Notes: generated from the letters alone by a model not told the origin. A stretch of DNA of 64,000 bases from Comamonas odontotermitis (GCF_020080045.1 NZ_CP083451.1:2646001-2710000), one strand, 5' to 3'. Shown: positions 1-9,704, numbered from the stretch's first letter. Program-made: numbers and translations.

Positions 1-317
1 TTGATGGGGAAAATCGCCCAATTGCCATCCTTGGTCAGTTGCTGCTGGATGAAGGGATCGAGAAAATCGGTAGTGGTGTGGAAATCACCACCAAACGTGG
101 TTTCCGGGTAATCCTTGGCCAGCGGAAAGTAGGTGTGCCCTTCGTAGCGCACGACGAGCGGCTTGTCGTTGCTGATCACCTCTGCAAACAGGCTCACCAC
201 CACCAACACCACAAAGACCACCAGGCTGTAGAACCCCAGCTTGTTGGATTTGAAGCGGCGCCAGGCACGGGCGGCGGGAGAGCGGCCCGGGGCCGCAGTG
301 GAAACACGCTCGGTCAT
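1..317 (-). CDS. yejE: Microcin C/oligopeptide ABC transporter permease YejE, N-terminal part (cut by window edge)
   Basis: The first 105 residues of an inner-membrane permease of the YejABEF peptide (microcin C) importer; the rest lies beyond the left edge. The start ATG is at 317. A basic N-terminus is followed by one hydrophobic segment (about residues 25-47). Then comes a periplasmic stretch with NDKPLVVRYEGHTYFP and FGGDF, which I recognise as the YejE N-terminal signature. In most genomes yejE directly follows yejB on the same strand. Here a DUF2127 gene on the opposite strand lies between them, so yejE needs its own promoter or long read-through. The product call is firm; length and intactness cannot be judged. 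Confidence 0.88.
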   Translation of the reverse strand, partial: MTERVSTAAPGRSPAARAWRRFKSNKLGFYSLVVFVVLVVVSLFAEVISNDKPLVVRYEGHTYFPLAKDYPETTFGGDFHTTTDFLDPFIQQQLTKDGNWAIFPI

Positions 318-466
318 CGGTATGGTCTGCGGAGACTGTGCTGGCACAGCTCCCCTCCTGTCGCTGAATGGTTGGGCCTGTAGCCGACTATATCGTCATT
401 GAAAGCACCATTGACGGCACTATTGATAGCGCCATTGGCCGACAGCAAAACGGCGCGCCTTCGGCC

Positions 467-952
467 ATGCTGTGCGCCATGCCTGCTGCCAATCCCCCCC
501 ATGCCCTGCGCACTGCGCTGCAGGGCATTGCCGTCTTTGAAGCCCTCAAGGGCGTTGCTGCACTGCTGGGCCTTCTGGGTCTCTTGAGCCTGCTGCACCA
601 CGATCTGCACCACCTCGCGCTGGAGCTGATCGGGCACTTCGGCCTGTCGCCCGAAGCCCGCTACCCGGCAGTGCTGATCAACTGGGTGGACAGGATCAAT
701 GCCAGCTCCATCCACACCCTGGTGCTGCTGGGCTCCCTCTACATCGCACTGCGCTGGCTGGAGGCCTGGGGCCTGTGGCACGACAAGGCGTGGGGCGAAT
801 GGCTGGGCGCGCTGTCTGCGGGCCTGTACATCCCATTGGAGATTCGGCACCTTCTGGCGCATCGCCACTGGCAGGGTGCGCTGGTGCTGCTGCTCAACCT
901 CGTGCTGGTGGCCGTGCTGCTGCGCCGCCTGTATCTGCGGCGCAAGGCGTAA
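467..952 (+). CDS. DUF2127 family membrane protein
   Basis: A small integral membrane protein of 161 residues if it starts at ATG 467. ATG 479 and a longer in-frame start at 368 are also possible, and none has a convincing Shine-Dalgarno sequence. The recognisable DUF2127 pattern begins about residue 14 (ALKGVAALLGLLGLL). It continues through NWVDRI, LVEAWGL-like (WLEAWGLWHDKAWGEW) and YIPLEI, ending with a C-terminal hydrophobic helix and a basic RRLYLRRKA tail. Three to four membrane segments are visible. The biochemical role of the family is unknown to me. It lies between yejB and yejE in the opposite orientation, its 3' end only 22 bases from the end of yejB. Confidence 0.75.
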   Translation: MLCAMPAANPPHALRTALQGIAVFEALKGVAALLGLLGLLSLLHHDLHHLALELIGHFGLSPEARYPAVLINWVDRINASSIHTLVLLGSLYIALRWLEAWGLWHDKAWGEWLGALSAGLYIPLEIRHLLAHRHWQGALVLLLNLVLVAVLLRRLYLRRKA

Positions 953-974
953 GGGGTGGCTGGGCATGCGCGCC

Positions 975-2003
975 TCAGTCAAACTTGACACGCGGATCCA
1001 CCCACACGTAACACAGGTCGCTGACAAGCTTGGTGACCAGGCCGATCAGCGTAAAGAGGTACAGGGTGCCCAGCACCACCGGGTAATCGCGGCGGATCAC
1101 GCTCTCGTAGCTGAGCAGGCCCAGCCCATCGAGCGAGAACTGCGTCTCGATCAGGAGCGAGCCGGCAAAGAACGCGCCAATGAATGCCGCAGGAAAGCCG
1201 GTCACAATGGGCAGCAATGCATTGCGGAACACGTGGCGCCATAGCACCTGTCGCTCCGACAGGCCTTTTGCGCGCGCCGTCATCACATACTGCTTGCGGA
1301 TTTCCTCCAGGAAGGAATTCTTGGTGAGCATGGCGGTCACCGCAAAACTGCCCGCCACCATGGCCGTCACCGGCAAGGTGATGTGCCAGAGGTAATCGAT
1401 GATGCGCGCGCCCCAGCTCAGAGCCTCCCAATTGGACGAGGTAAGCCCGCGCAGCGGAAACCATGCCAGTTGCCCGGCAAACACCACCAGAAGCAGCACG
1501 CCCAGCACAAAACCGGGAATGGCATACCCTACCAGCACGAACAGCGAGCTGACCAGATCGAAGCGTGAGCCTGCCCGCACCGCCTTGGCAATGCCCAGCG
1601 GCACGGCCACCAGATAGCTGATCAGAAAGGTCCACAGGCCCAGGCTGATGGAGACCGGCAGCTTCTCCTTGATGAGTTGCCAGACGCTCTTGTTCTGAAA
1701 GAAGCTGCGGCCCAGGTCAAACCGGGCAAACTGGCCCACCATCTGCACAAAGCGCTCGGCAGGCGGTTTGTCAAAGCCATAGAGCGCCTTGATCTCGTCG
1801 AGACGCTTCTGATCAATGCCCTGGCCGCCGCGGTAGCTCATGCCGCCGCCCTCTGCACCACCGCCAGCACCCGCCTTGGCCTCGGCCAGGTACTGCTCCA
1901 CCGGGCCACCGGGTACGAACTGGATCACGACAAAGGTCAGCAGCAGCACGCCCAGCAGGGTCGGGATCATCAGCAGCAGGCGTTTGAGGATGTAGGCGAA
2001 CAT
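975..2003 (-). CDS. yejB: Microcin C/oligopeptide ABC transporter permease YejB
   Basis: A 342-residue inner-membrane permease of the YejABEF importer (binding-protein-dependent transport, OppB type). The N-terminus MFAYILKRLLLMIPTLLGV and FVVIQFVPGGP are typical of the OppB/DppB group. An insertion rich in Gly (about residues 45-60) precedes DEIKALYGFDKP, characteristic of YejB. The EAA-like loop region (TARAKGLSERQVLWRHVFRNA, split as TARAKGLSE and RHVFRNALLP) near residues 240-265 contacts the ATPase. The gene lies 137 bases after yejA on the same strand. Its usual partner yejE is displaced by the intervening DUF2127 gene. Confidence 0.93.
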   Translation of the reverse strand: MFAYILKRLLLMIPTLLGVLLLTFVVIQFVPGGPVEQYLAEAKAGAGGGAEGGGMSYRGGQGIDQKRLDEIKALYGFDKPPAERFVQMVGQFARFDLGRSFFQNKSVWQLIKEKLPVSISLGLWTFLISYLVAVPLGIAKAVRAGSRFDLVSSLFVLVGYAIPGFVLGVLLLVVFAGQLAWFPLRGLTSSNWEALSWGARIIDYLWHITLPVTAMVAGSFAVTAMLTKNSFLEEIRKQYVMTARAKGLSERQVLWRHVFRNALLPIVTGFPAAFIGAFFAGSLLIETQFSLDGLGLLSYESVIRRDYPVVLGTLYLFTLIGLVTKLVSDLCYVWVDPRVKFD

Positions 2004-2062
2004 GCGTGCGGGGCTCCTGCGTCAGGCGTCTGCGTGGCTCACGGAATCGATATCCGTCGAAA

Positions 2063-2100
2063 ATACTATCAAAAACATAGCTCCTTGCGCTTGCACAGTG
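2063..2100. repeat. Degenerate intergenic repeat copy (yejA-yejB spacer)
   Basis: The spacer contains ACTATCAAAAACATAGCT followed by CTTGCGCTTG. It resembles segments near 6098, 9730, 19850, 22740 and 29463, each combining a GCTAT...ATAGC-like arm with an A-rich middle and a GCGCTT-like tail. I infer a degenerate intergenic repeat family; the match was made by eye. Confidence 0.4.
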
Positions 2101-2140
2101 GGCAGAAAAGGCCTTTTTATCATAGTTTTTCGGGATCGCT

Positions 2141-4000
2141 TCAAGGCTTGGCTGTTTCTGCCGTCAACGGTGGCAGCCGCGCCCACCAGTTGTTGATGAC
2201 CCAGGTTTCCCCCGGCGCATAGGCCGGAATCTGCGGCGGCACAACCAGGCGCCAGGCGTCGTACACCATGCGGTGGCTGCCTGCGTAGTACTGCGGAATC
2301 AGGTAGTGGCCTGCAACAATGATGCGCTCAAGCGCATGGCAGGCCGGCAGCAGCTGCTCCTCGGTCTTGGCACTGCTCATCTGGGCGATCATGGCGTCGA
2401 CGGCGGGGCTCTTCAAGCCGATGAAGTTGCCCGAGCCTTCCTGATCGGCAGCGGCACTGCCAAACAGCTCTGCATATTCCTGGCCCGGGTTGTTGGTGCC
2501 GGGAATGTTGAGCGTGATGATGTCAAAATCAAACTTGTCCATGCGCTGCTGGTACAGCGCGAAATCCACCACGCGCAGCTTGAGCGTGATGCCCAACTTT
2601 TCCAGGTTGCGTGTCCAGGCGCTGACCACCTTGGCGCCCCCTTCGCTGCTGTCCAGGTATTCCAGTACCAGCGGCTCACCCTTGGCATTGCGCAGCAGGC
2701 CGTCGCTGCCCACTTTCCAGCCCGCATCTGCCAACAGCTTCTGCGCCTTGCGCAGATTGCCGCGCAGGGTATGTTCGCCCCCCGCTTCGCCTGAGGCACC
2801 GTCCGTGCGGGGCGGCTCCTGGATGGGATCCAAGGTTCCCGCAGGCAAATCCTTTTCAAAAGGCTGGAGCAAGGCCAGTTCGGCTGCGCTGGGCGCGCCA
2901 TGGGTCTCGCAGGCCGTGTTGCCAAACAGGCCATGCACCCGCTGGTAGGCGCCATAGAACATCTGGCGACTCATCCACTCAAAATCGTAGGCCAGTCCCA
3001 AGGCCTGCCTTACGCGCGCATCCTGCAAGAGCGGGCGGCGGGTGTTCAGAAAATAGCTTTGAAAGCCCGACGGCAGCTTGTTGGCAAAATCCCCCTTGCG
3101 CAGCTCTCCGCTGTCAAAACGCTTGCCATAGAGGCGCCGCGCCCAGTCGCCTGCGCTGAAAAAACGCATCAGGTCGAATTCGCCCGCCTTCAAGGCCTCC
3201 AGCCGTGCCGTGCTGTCCCGGTAGATCTTGATGGTGACCTTGTCGAAGTTGTTGCTGCCCACGCGCACCGGCAGATTCTTGCCCCAATAGCCCGGGTCGC
3301 GCACGTAGGTGATGTCCTTGCCGAAGTTGACCGGCCCGATCTTGTACGGGCCGCTGCCGATCGGAATGTCGGTCACGATCTGGTCAAACGGCTTGGCCTT
3401 GCCATCATCGCCCTTGCCCCAGTCGCGGCTGAAGACCGGCAGACCGCCCACCGTCAGCGGCAGATCGCGGTTGGGCTTTTTGAAGCGAAAGCGCACGGTA
3501 CGGTCGTCAACCACATCGCAGCCGTCCACATCCACCAGCAGGGTTTTATACCCGGGTGATACATATTTGCTGATCAGCGTTTCATAGCTGTGTTTCACAT
3601 CCTGCGCGGTGACGGGCTTGCCATTGTGAAAGCGCGCCTCCTTGCGCAGCCGGAAGGTGGCAGACAGGCCGTCTGGCGCCACCACCACATCCTCGGCCAG
3701 CAGGCCGTAGCCGGTGGCCGTTTCGTCCAGGCTGCCGGTCAGCAGGCTCTCGAACAGCATGTCGCTCAGGTAGGCCGGGGGCGAGCCCTTGATCGTGAAC
3801 GGGTTGTATTTGTCGAAGGTGGAGTAACGCAGGCCGCTCACCAGCCGCAGCTCACCGCCCTTGGGGGCGTCTGGGTTGACATAGCCAAAATGCTTGAAAT
3901 CCGCGCCATAGCGCGGCTCGCCCCACAGGGCATAGGCATGGTTGGCCCAGGCAGGAGCGGCAGCGGCCGCACACAATATCAGCGGAAGGCAAAAGCGCAT
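2141..4000 (-). CDS. yejA: Periplasmic extracellular solute-binding protein YejA-like (family 5)
   Basis: A 619-residue periplasmic binding protein that should capture oligopeptides or microcin C-like compounds for YejB/YejE. Residues 1-19 form a Sec signal peptide (short positive start, [15 protein letters not shown], cleavage near AWA-N). The mature part starts with [11 protein letters not shown] and contains [15 protein letters not shown] and FDKYNPF, typical of YejA. The family 5 core ([45 protein letters not shown]) runs to the C-terminus. The ATG at 4000 is followed at once by the signal peptide, which fixes the start. It is the first gene of the minus-strand yejAB unit and is divergent from fabI; 110 bases separate the two starts. 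Confidence 0.92.
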   Translation of the reverse strand: MRFCLPLILCAAAAAPAWANHAYALWGEPRYGADFKHFGYVNPDAPKGGELRLVSGLRYSTFDKYNPFTIKGSPPAYLSDMLFESLLTGSLDETATGYGLLAEDVVVAPDGLSATFRLRKEARFHNGKPVTAQDVKHSYETLISKYVSPGYKTLLVDVDGCDVVDDRTVRFRFKKPNRDLPLTVGGLPVFSRDWGKGDDGKAKPFDQIVTDIPIGSGPYKIGPVNFGKDITYVRDPGYWGKNLPVRVGSNNFDKVTIKIYRDSTARLEALKAGEFDLMRFFSAGDWARRLYGKRFDSGELRKGDFANKLPSGFQSYFLNTRRPLLQDARVRQALGLAYDFEWMSRQMFYGAYQRVHGLFGNTACETHGAPSAAELALLQPFEKDLPAGTLDPIQEPPRTDGASGEAGGEHTLRGNLRKAQKLLADAGWKVGSDGLLRNAKGEPLVLEYLDSSEGGAKVVSAWTRNLEKLGITLKLRVVDFALYQQRMDKFDFDIITLNIPGTNNPGQEYAELFGSAAADQEGSGNFIGLKSPAVDAMIAQMSSAKTEEQLLPACHALERIIVAGHYLIPQYYAGSHRMVYDAWRLVVPPQIPAYAPGETWVINNWWARLPPLTAETAKP

Positions 4001-4110
4001 GCGACAATTCTGCCTCAGCCGGGGGCCTTGCTGCGCATTTTGTGGCGAATGGGCGTCCGACCATTTTTTGGCCGGTCTGCATTGGATCGGTACTTATCAG
4101 GAGAAGAACA

Positions 4111-4911
4111 ATGGGTTTTCTGACCGGCAAGAAGCTGCTGATCACGGGTGTGCTGTCCAACCGCTCCATCGCCTACGGCATTGCCAAGGCCTGCCACGAA
4201 CAAGGCGCCGAGCTGGCTTTCAGCTATGTGGGTGAGCGTTTCAAGGACCGCATCACCGAATTTGCCGCCGAATTCAACTCCAGCCTGATTTTTGACTGCG
4301 ATGTGGCCGATGACGCACAGATCGAAGCCATGTTCAAGGGCCTGGGCGAGGCCTGGGGCAAGTTCGACGGCTTTGTGCATTCGATCGGCTTTGCACCGCG
4401 CGAGGCGATTGCCGGCAACTTCCTCGACGGCCTCTCGCGCGAAGGCTTCCGCATTGCGCATGACATCAGCGCCTACAGCTTTCCCGCCATGGCCAAGGCT
4501 GCACTGCCTTACCTGAACGACAAGTCATCGCTGCTGACCCTGTCGTACCTGGGAGCCCTGCGCTCCATCCCCAACTACAACACCATGGGCCTGGCCAAGG
4601 CATCGCTGGAAGCATCGGTGCGCTACCTGGCCGAGGCCGTGGGCCGCACCGAAGACGGCCGCGCCATCCGTGCCAACGGCATCTCGGCCGGCCCGATCAA
4701 GACGCTGGCTGCCTCCGGCATCAAGGATTTCGGCAAGCTGCTGGGCCGCGTGGCCGATGCCGCCCCGCTGCGCCGCAACGTGACCATTGAAGACGTGGGC
4801 AACGTCGCCGCCTTCCTGCTGAGCGACCTGGCCTCGGGCGTGACCGCCGAGATCACCTACGTGGACGGCGGCTTCAGCCAGACAGCAGGCCTGTCGGCCG
4901 ACCAGGTGTAA
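4111..4911 (+). CDS. fabI: Enoyl-[acyl-carrier-protein] reductase (NADH) FabI
   Basis: A 266-residue cytoplasmic short-chain dehydrogenase that reduces enoyl-ACP in the last step of each fatty-acid elongation cycle; it is the triclosan target. The start ATG at 4111 has a Shine-Dalgarno CAGGAGAAG 5-13 bases upstream; an upstream in-frame ATG at 4042 lacks one and would add 23 unrelated residues. The N-terminal nucleotide-binding motif [20 protein letters not shown] is the FabI type. The catalytic residues fall at Tyr146, Tyr156 and Lys163 ([20 protein letters not shown]), the same numbering as in E. coli. It is a single-gene unit closed by a strong hairpin. Confidence 0.97.
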   Translation: MGFLTGKKLLITGVLSNRSIAYGIAKACHEQGAELAFSYVGERFKDRITEFAAEFNSSLIFDCDVADDAQIEAMFKGLGEAWGKFDGFVHSIGFAPREAIAGNFLDGLSREGFRIAHDISAYSFPAMAKAALPYLNDKSSLLTLSYLGALRSIPNYNTMGLAKASLEASVRYLAEAVGRTEDGRAIRANGISAGPIKTLAASGIKDFGKLLGRVADAAPLRRNVTIEDVGNVAAFLLSDLASGVTAEITYVDGGFSQTAGLSADQV

Positions 4912-4943
4912 GAAGCAGCCCCCGCTTTTTCCGGATAAAAAGG

Positions 4944-4976
4944 GCCCCGCAAACGGTTGCGTTTGCGGGGCTTTTC
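4944..4976. terminator. Bidirectional intrinsic terminator between fabI and the RhuM-Fic gene
   Basis: Arms GCCCCGCAAAC (4944-4954) and GTTTGCGGGGC (4961-4971) pair perfectly. They are followed by TTTTC on the plus strand and, on the minus strand, by a T-run complementary to 4936-4941. It can end both fabI and the convergent downstream gene. Confidence 0.9.
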
Positions 4977-5018
4977 TATCGGTTCGAAACCATTACCGGC
5001 GATAAAACAGATCACAAT

Positions 5019-6002
5019 TCATCTATCGCCACGGCCTTTTGCCAGCATGTGCATGATCAGACGAATCAGCACGTCCTTTTGCGAGGGATGAGATTCGGCC
5101 ACCAAAAGCGCCAAGGCCGCCAAACCAACGTCATTGATCACAGGCTGGCCCTCAGAATCCAGCAACCGCCCATTTCGATGCAGGAACTCGACAAATAAAA
5201 ATGCGCCACTGCGCTTATTACCGTCCGCAAATGGATGGTTCTTGATCACAAAATACAGCAAATGGGCGGCTTTGGACTCAATGCTCGGATAAGCGGGTTC
5301 GCCGAACACGCTTTGGTCCAGATTGCCCAGTAGCGCGCCCAGTCCATCTCCCCGCTCTTTTGCAAACAGTTCGGTCGCCTCACCTCGTCGCATCAAATCG
5401 GCCTTAAGACCGGCCAGTGCCATTCGGGCTTGATCAACGGTTGGCAACCGACCGCCCGGTTGGGCAAATGGCTCGGTAAGCAAGCCTTCGTCGTAGCGTT
5501 GCAGCCATAAAAAGGCATGGGTGTAACGCGTCACGATATCCACCAGCCCGCGACCGGTTTCTACCGTCAATTCCGGTATCTGTGCCGCCTTGCGCACCAA
5601 CTCCAATGCCGTGTGCAGTTCTGCAGCGTTTGCTTCCAATCTGTGACGATGGAGGGTGTAGCCTCGCGTGAGGTGTTCGCGAAGCACTCCTGTGGCCCAT
5701 TGGCGAAACTGCACGCCTTGTTGCGATTTGACCCGGTATCCGACAGAGATGATGACATCCAGGTTGTAAAAGCGTACGGGCCTATCGGAATGGGCAACGT
5801 GCAAAATTTGCACATTGCTTTCTTCTGCCAACTCGCCTTCCTTGAACACATTGCGGATATGCTTGGTAATTACCGAGCGCTCGCGGCCAAAAAGCTGGGT
5901 CATCTGCTCCTGGCTGAGCCAAACGGTATCGCCCTGCACTCGCACATCGACCAGGCCTTGCGGCCCGGAGTAAATGGCAATGGGATGAATTGCATCATGC
6001 AT
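5019..6002 (-). CDS. RhuM-Fic/Doc fusion protein (RhuM family N-terminus, death-on-curing C-terminus)
   Basis: A 327-residue two-domain protein. The N-terminal half is RhuM-like: VWLSQEQMTQLFGRERS, ITKHIRNVFKEGEL, FYNLDVIISVGYRVKS and FRQWATGVLREHLTRGY. The C-terminal half (from about residue 170) is Fic/Doc, with the active-site loop HPFADGNKRSG (His256, Asp260, Lys263, Arg264). Fic enzymes that transfer AMP usually have HPFx(D/E)GNGR. The Lys in place of Gly is the Doc-type pattern, and Doc phosphorylates EF-Tu. No antitoxin gene is visible on either side. The start is taken at ATG 6002; an alternative in-frame start 11 codons upstream exists. Cytoplasmic; substrate unknown. Confidence 0.8.
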   Translation of the reverse strand: MHDAIHPIAIYSGPQGLVDVRVQGDTVWLSQEQMTQLFGRERSVITKHIRNVFKEGELAEESNVQILHVAHSDRPVRFYNLDVIISVGYRVKSQQGVQFRQWATGVLREHLTRGYTLHRHRLEANAAELHTALELVRKAAQIPELTVETGRGLVDIVTRYTHAFLWLQRYDEGLLTEPFAQPGGRLPTVDQARMALAGLKADLMRRGEATELFAKERGDGLGALLGNLDQSVFGEPAYPSIESKAAHLLYFVIKNHPFADGNKRSGAFLFVEFLHRNGRLLDSEGQPVINDVGLAALALLVAESHPSQKDVLIRLIMHMLAKGRGDR

Positions 6003-6047
6003 GTCTGGTATTACATCAGAACAAAGGGATTGCACTAACCCTTTTTG

Positions 6048-6075
6048 AGTTGGGCCTCAATATTGGAGGCCAACT
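6048..6075. other. Imperfect hairpin upstream of the RhuM-Fic gene
   Basis: Arms AGTTGG(G)CCTC (6048-6058) and GAGGCCAACT (6066-6075) pair with one bulged G and a 7-base loop. It lies between the end of copA and the RhuM-Fic start, both read on the minus strand. No T-run follows on the minus strand, so it is a poor terminator; an operator or mRNA hairpin is equally possible. A degenerate repeat-like segment (AGCTATTATTTTTATA) lies at 6097-6112. Confidence 0.4.
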
Positions 6076-6115
6076 TATACGCAGCAACCGCTGACAGCTA
6101 TTATTTTTATAAACC

Positions 6116-8590
6116 TCAGTGGTAGCGCTTGAGCCGCAGCGCATTGCCCAGCACGAACACGCTCGACATGGCCATGGCGCCTGCGGCAAACACCGGCGAC
6201 AGCAGCGTGCCGTAGAACGGGTACAGCAGACCTGCAGCGACCGGAATGAGCGCCACGTTGTAGGCAAAGGCCCAGAACAGGTTCTGGTGGATATTGCGCA
6301 TCGTGGCGCGCGACAGGCCGATGGCGGTGACCACACCGCGCATGTCACCGCCCATCAGCACCACATCGGCCGATTCGATGGCGATATCGGTGCCCGTGCC
6401 AATGGCCACGCCCACATCGGCCTCGGCCAGCGCAGGGGCGTCGTTGATGCCGTCGCCCACATAGGCGAGCGCACCATGCTCGGCCCGCAGGCGCTTGACG
6501 GCGTCAACCTTGCCATCAGGCAGCACTTCGGCCACCACCTCGTCAATGCCCAGCTGCCGGGCAATCGCTTCGCCAGTGCGGCGGTTGTCGCCCGTGATCA
6601 TGGCCACCTTCAGCCCCATGGCATGCAGGCCATCAATGGCCGCCCGCGTGGTGGGTTTGATCGGGTCGGCCACCGCAATCATGGCAGCCAGCTGGCCGTT
6701 GATGGCCGTATACAGCGGCGTCTTGCCTTCGGCACCCAGACGTGCGGCATCTTCGGCGAATACCGAGACATCGGCTCCCAGTTGCGCCATCATGCGGTCG
6801 GCGCCCACCTCTACCCGGGCGCCGCCCACCTGGGCCCGCACCCCAAAGCCGGTCACCGATTCAAATCCGGCCAGTTGCGGCATCTGCAGGCCTTCCGCCT
6901 TGGCGGCTTGCACGATGGCCTGCGCAATCGGGTGCTCGGACTGGCTCTCGACGGCTGCCACCGCAGACAGCACCGCAGCGCGCTCAAAGCCGGGCGCCAG
7001 CACCAGGTCGGTCAGGGCAGGCTTGCCTTCGGTCAAGGTACCGGTCTTGTCAACGGCTACGACCTTGGCGTCCTTGAGCAGTTGCAGGGCTTCGCCCTTG
7101 CGCAGCAGCACGCCCAGCTGCGCAGCGCGGCCCGTGGCCACCATGATGGAAGTGGGCGTGGCCAGCCCCATGGCACACGGGCAGGCAATGATCAGCACCG
7201 CCACGGCGTTGACCAGGGCAAAACTGAGCGCAGGCGCGGGCCCTGCCAGCAGCCATACTGCAAATGTGAGCACGGCGGCAATCATCACGGCCGGCACGAA
7301 CCACATGGTCACCTTGTCCACCACCGCCTGAATCGGCAGCTTGCCGCCCTGCGCCTGCTCCACCATGCGGATGATCTGCGCCAGCACCGTCCCTGCCCCC
7401 ACCTTAGTAGCTTCCAGGGTCAGCGCGCCCTTCTGGTTGACAGTGCCGCCCACCACCTCGGCGCCCACCTCCTTGCGCACGGGCACCGGCTCACCGCTGA
7501 TCATGGATTCATCCACAAAGCTGTCGCCTGCGGTCACCACGCCGTCGACGGGAATGCGCTCACCTGGGCGCACCTGCACGGCATCACCCTGGCGCACCTC
7601 GGCAATCGCCACCTCCACCCACTCACCACTGCGCTGCACCAGCGCAGTCTTGGCCTGCAGTTGCACCAGGCGCTTGATGGCCGCAGAGGTATTGCCCTTG
7701 GCCTTGGCCTCCATGAAGCGGCCCAGCAGGATCAGCGCAATGATGACCGCTGCCGCCTCGAAATACACATTGACCGTGCCCGCCGGCAGCCACGACGGCG
7801 CAAATGTGGCCACCACGGAGTAGAGATACGCCGCAGACGTACCCACCGCCACCAGGGAATTCATATCGGGCGCTGCGCGCAACAACGCTGGAATGCCCTT
7901 GGCGAAAAAGCGCCGCCCAGGCCCCGCCAGCGCCAGCGTCGTCAGCACAAACTGCAGCAGCCAACTGGCCTGCTGCGGCAGCCACTGGCTGACCCAATGG
8001 TGAAAGCCGGGGATCAGGTGCCCACCCATCTCCAGCACAAACACCGGCAAGGCCAGAGCCGTGGCAATGAGCAGGTCACGCTTCAAGGCCTGCAATTCAT
8101 GCTGCTGGCGCTCGCTTTGCTGATCGGCGGCCGCCGTAGCGTCCTGTATCGGCCGGGCTTCATAACCTGCCTTGGCCACCGCCGCCAGCAAAGCTGGCAG
8201 CGCCACTTCGCCCGTGGCCTTGATGGATGCCCGCTCGGTGGCCAGATTCACGGTGGCGCCTTGCACGCCTGGCACGGCCTTCAAGGCACGCTCGACCCGG
8301 CCGACGCAGGACGCGCAGGTCATGCCCTCCACGGCCAGCTCAATCTGCTGCACAGGCACGGCATAGCCCGCCTTGGCGATGGCTGCAATGGCATCACCGC
8401 CCACAGCCGATGCCTGCGCGTCGGCAGCCAACTGCAGGCTGGCACGCTCGGTCGCCAGATTCACCGAGGCACTTTGCACGCCCGGCACGGCTTGGAGGGC
8501 ACGCTCCACCCGCCCTACGCAGGATGCGCAAGTCATCCCTTCAATGGGCAGCTCCAGCGTGGCGGGGTTCTTCAGGATTGCTTGGGTCAT
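6116..8590 (-). CDS. copA: Copper-exporting P1B-type ATPase CopA
   Basis: An 824-residue inner-membrane heavy-metal ATPase that pumps Cu(I) out of the cytoplasm. Two N-terminal HMA domains each carry [15 protein letters not shown] (first Cys pair at residues 21 and 24, second near residue 95). The transmembrane metal site is [11 protein letters not shown] (about residue 467). The phosphorylation motif DKTGTLTEG has Asp near 512. TGDN and [10 protein letters not shown] lie in the C-terminal third. ATG 8590 is preceded by a MerR-type promoter with a 19-base spacer. No cueR-like regulator is encoded nearby. Confidence 0.95.
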   Translation of the reverse strand: MTQAILKNPATLELPIEGMTCASCVGRVERALQAVPGVQSASVNLATERASLQLAADAQASAVGGDAIAAIAKAGYAVPVQQIELAVEGMTCASCVGRVERALKAVPGVQGATVNLATERASIKATGEVALPALLAAVAKAGYEARPIQDATAAADQQSERQQHELQALKRDLLIATALALPVFVLEMGGHLIPGFHHWVSQWLPQQASWLLQFVLTTLALAGPGRRFFAKGIPALLRAAPDMNSLVAVGTSAAYLYSVVATFAPSWLPAGTVNVYFEAAAVIIALILLGRFMEAKAKGNTSAAIKRLVQLQAKTALVQRSGEWVEVAIAEVRQGDAVQVRPGERIPVDGVVTAGDSFVDESMISGEPVPVRKEVGAEVVGGTVNQKGALTLEATKVGAGTVLAQIIRMVEQAQGGKLPIQAVVDKVTMWFVPAVMIAAVLTFAVWLLAGPAPALSFALVNAVAVLIIACPCAMGLATPTSIMVATGRAAQLGVLLRKGEALQLLKDAKVVAVDKTGTLTEGKPALTDLVLAPGFERAAVLSAVAAVESQSEHPIAQAIVQAAKAEGLQMPQLAGFESVTGFGVRAQVGGARVEVGADRMMAQLGADVSVFAEDAARLGAEGKTPLYTAINGQLAAMIAVADPIKPTTRAAIDGLHAMGLKVAMITGDNRRTGEAIARQLGIDEVVAEVLPDGKVDAVKRLRAEHGALAYVGDGINDAPALAEADVGVAIGTGTDIAIESADVVLMGGDMRGVVTAIGLSRATMRNIHQNLFWAFAYNVALIPVAAGLLYPFYGTLLSPVFAAGAMAMSSVFVLGNALRLKRYH

Positions 8591-8625
8591 GGCGTTCTCA
8601 TCTTTGTTGGATCACGTTGTCCGCC

Positions 8626-8656
8626 ACTCTAAAGATTGCCATGGTGTGAAGGTCAA
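8626..8656 (-). promoter_or_regulatory. MerR-type (CueR-like) promoter for copA
   Basis: Read on the minus strand: -35 TTGACC (8656-8651), a 19-base spacer (8650-8632) and -10 TAGAGT (8631-8626). The over-long spacer is the hallmark of promoters distorted by MerR-family activators. The spacer starts TTCACACCATGG and has only weak dyad symmetry. The copA start is 36 bases beyond the -10. The regulator is inferred and lies outside this window. Confidence 0.65.
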
Positions 8657-8831
8657 GCGCAGGGTTTGCCGGTTGGCAACAACAGCCATTTTGGCCACCA
8701 ACCCTTATGCAGCATACGCAATGCATTCATTTTTTATAGCAGGCGTTGCCAAACGACGGGCGGCATGGCCTGGATTGGGGGGCGAGCGCTAGCATGCAGC
8801 CATTCTTTTCATGCGGTATTCAAAGGCCCCC

Positions 8832-9704
8832 ATGCTCCCCACGCATATTCCACCCCGATTGCGCTATTGGTTGTTTGGCTTGCTGCTCCTCATCGTCTCC
8901 GCTGCACAGGCCGCCGACAGACCCGCCCTGTGGCTGGCACAGAAGTACCCGGGAGGTCTGGATCTGCAGCAGTACTGGGTGAGCGAAAAGTACGACGGCG
9001 TGCGTGGCTACTGGGACGGAACTGCATTGTGGACGCGCCAGGGCGAGCGTATTGCCCCGCCTGCCTGGTTCACCACAGGCTGGCCCGCAACGCCAGTGGA
9101 AGGCGAGCTGTGGGCGGGGCGCGGCCGCTTTGCCGATGCCCAATCCACCGCACGCAAGGTTGTGCCCGCCGATGCCGAATGGCGCCGTATCCGCTTCATG
9201 CTGTTTGACGCGCCCGCCACGCCCGGCCCCTTTGGTGCGCGCCTCCCAGCACTCGCACAGTTTGAAAAGGCAGCGAACCAGCCCTGGGTGCAAGCCGCAC
9301 CGCAATGGAAGGAAACCAGCGAAGCCAGTTTGCTGAAACGCATGGCGCGCGTCGTCAAGGAAGGCGGCGAAGGCCTGATGCTGCACAAGGCGAGTGCCCC
9401 GTACCGCAGCGGCCGGGGCGACGATGTACTCAAACTCAAACCGCAGGACGATGCCGAGGCGCAGGTGATCGGCCATATCCCCGGCAAAGGCAAATACGCA
9501 GGCCAGACCGGCGCCCTGCTGGTACGCACAACGACAGGCCTGGAATTCAGGCTGGGCAGCGGCCTCAAAGATGCGGACCGCCTGCATCCGCCCGTCACCG
9601 GCACTTGGGTCACCTACCGCTACCGGGGCTTGCACGACAGCGGCTTGCCGCGCTTTGCCAGCTATTGGCGCGTGCGCGAAGACGCAACGCCCGTTGCCCC
9701 GTGA
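8832..9704 (+). CDS. Periplasmic ATP-dependent DNA ligase (LigE type)
   Basis: A 290-residue minimal ATP-dependent DNA ligase with an N-terminal signal peptide (LRYWLFGLLLLIVSAAQAA, cleavage near AQA-A). It would seal nicks in the periplasm, perhaps on incoming or extracellular DNA. The nucleotidyl-transferase motif I is SEKYDGVRG, with the adenylated Lys at residue 53. Motif III-like VEGELWAGRGRF, motif IV GEGLMLHKASAPY and motif V DVLKLKP follow. A short OB-fold domain (residues ~215-290, from AEAQVIGH) ends the protein. ATG 8811 in the same frame is an alternative start. It is a lone gene, divergent from copA. Confidence 0.88.
   Translation: MLPTHIPPRLRYWLFGLLLLIVSAAQAADRPALWLAQKYPGGLDLQQYWVSEKYDGVRGYWDGTALWTRQGERIAPPAWFTTGWPATPVEGELWAGRGRFADAQSTARKVVPADAEWRRIRFMLFDAPATPGPFGARLPALAQFEKAANQPWVQAAPQWKETSEASLLKRMARVVKEGGEGLMLHKASAPYRSGRGDDVLKLKPQDDAEAQVIGHIPGKGKYAGQTGALLVRTTTGLEFRLGSGLKDADRLHPPVTGTWVTYRYRGLHDSGLPRFASYWRVREDATPVAP

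Noticed and set aside
4068..4096. Possible fabI promoter TTGGCC-17-TACTTA
   Set aside because: It would start transcription inside or after the Shine-Dalgarno sequence, leaving almost no leader.
6119..8632. Long open frame (over 800 codons) antisense to copA
   Set aside because: GC-rich codon bias opens the antisense frame; its protein is His/Gly/Arg-rich without any domain, while the minus strand encodes a textbook CopA.
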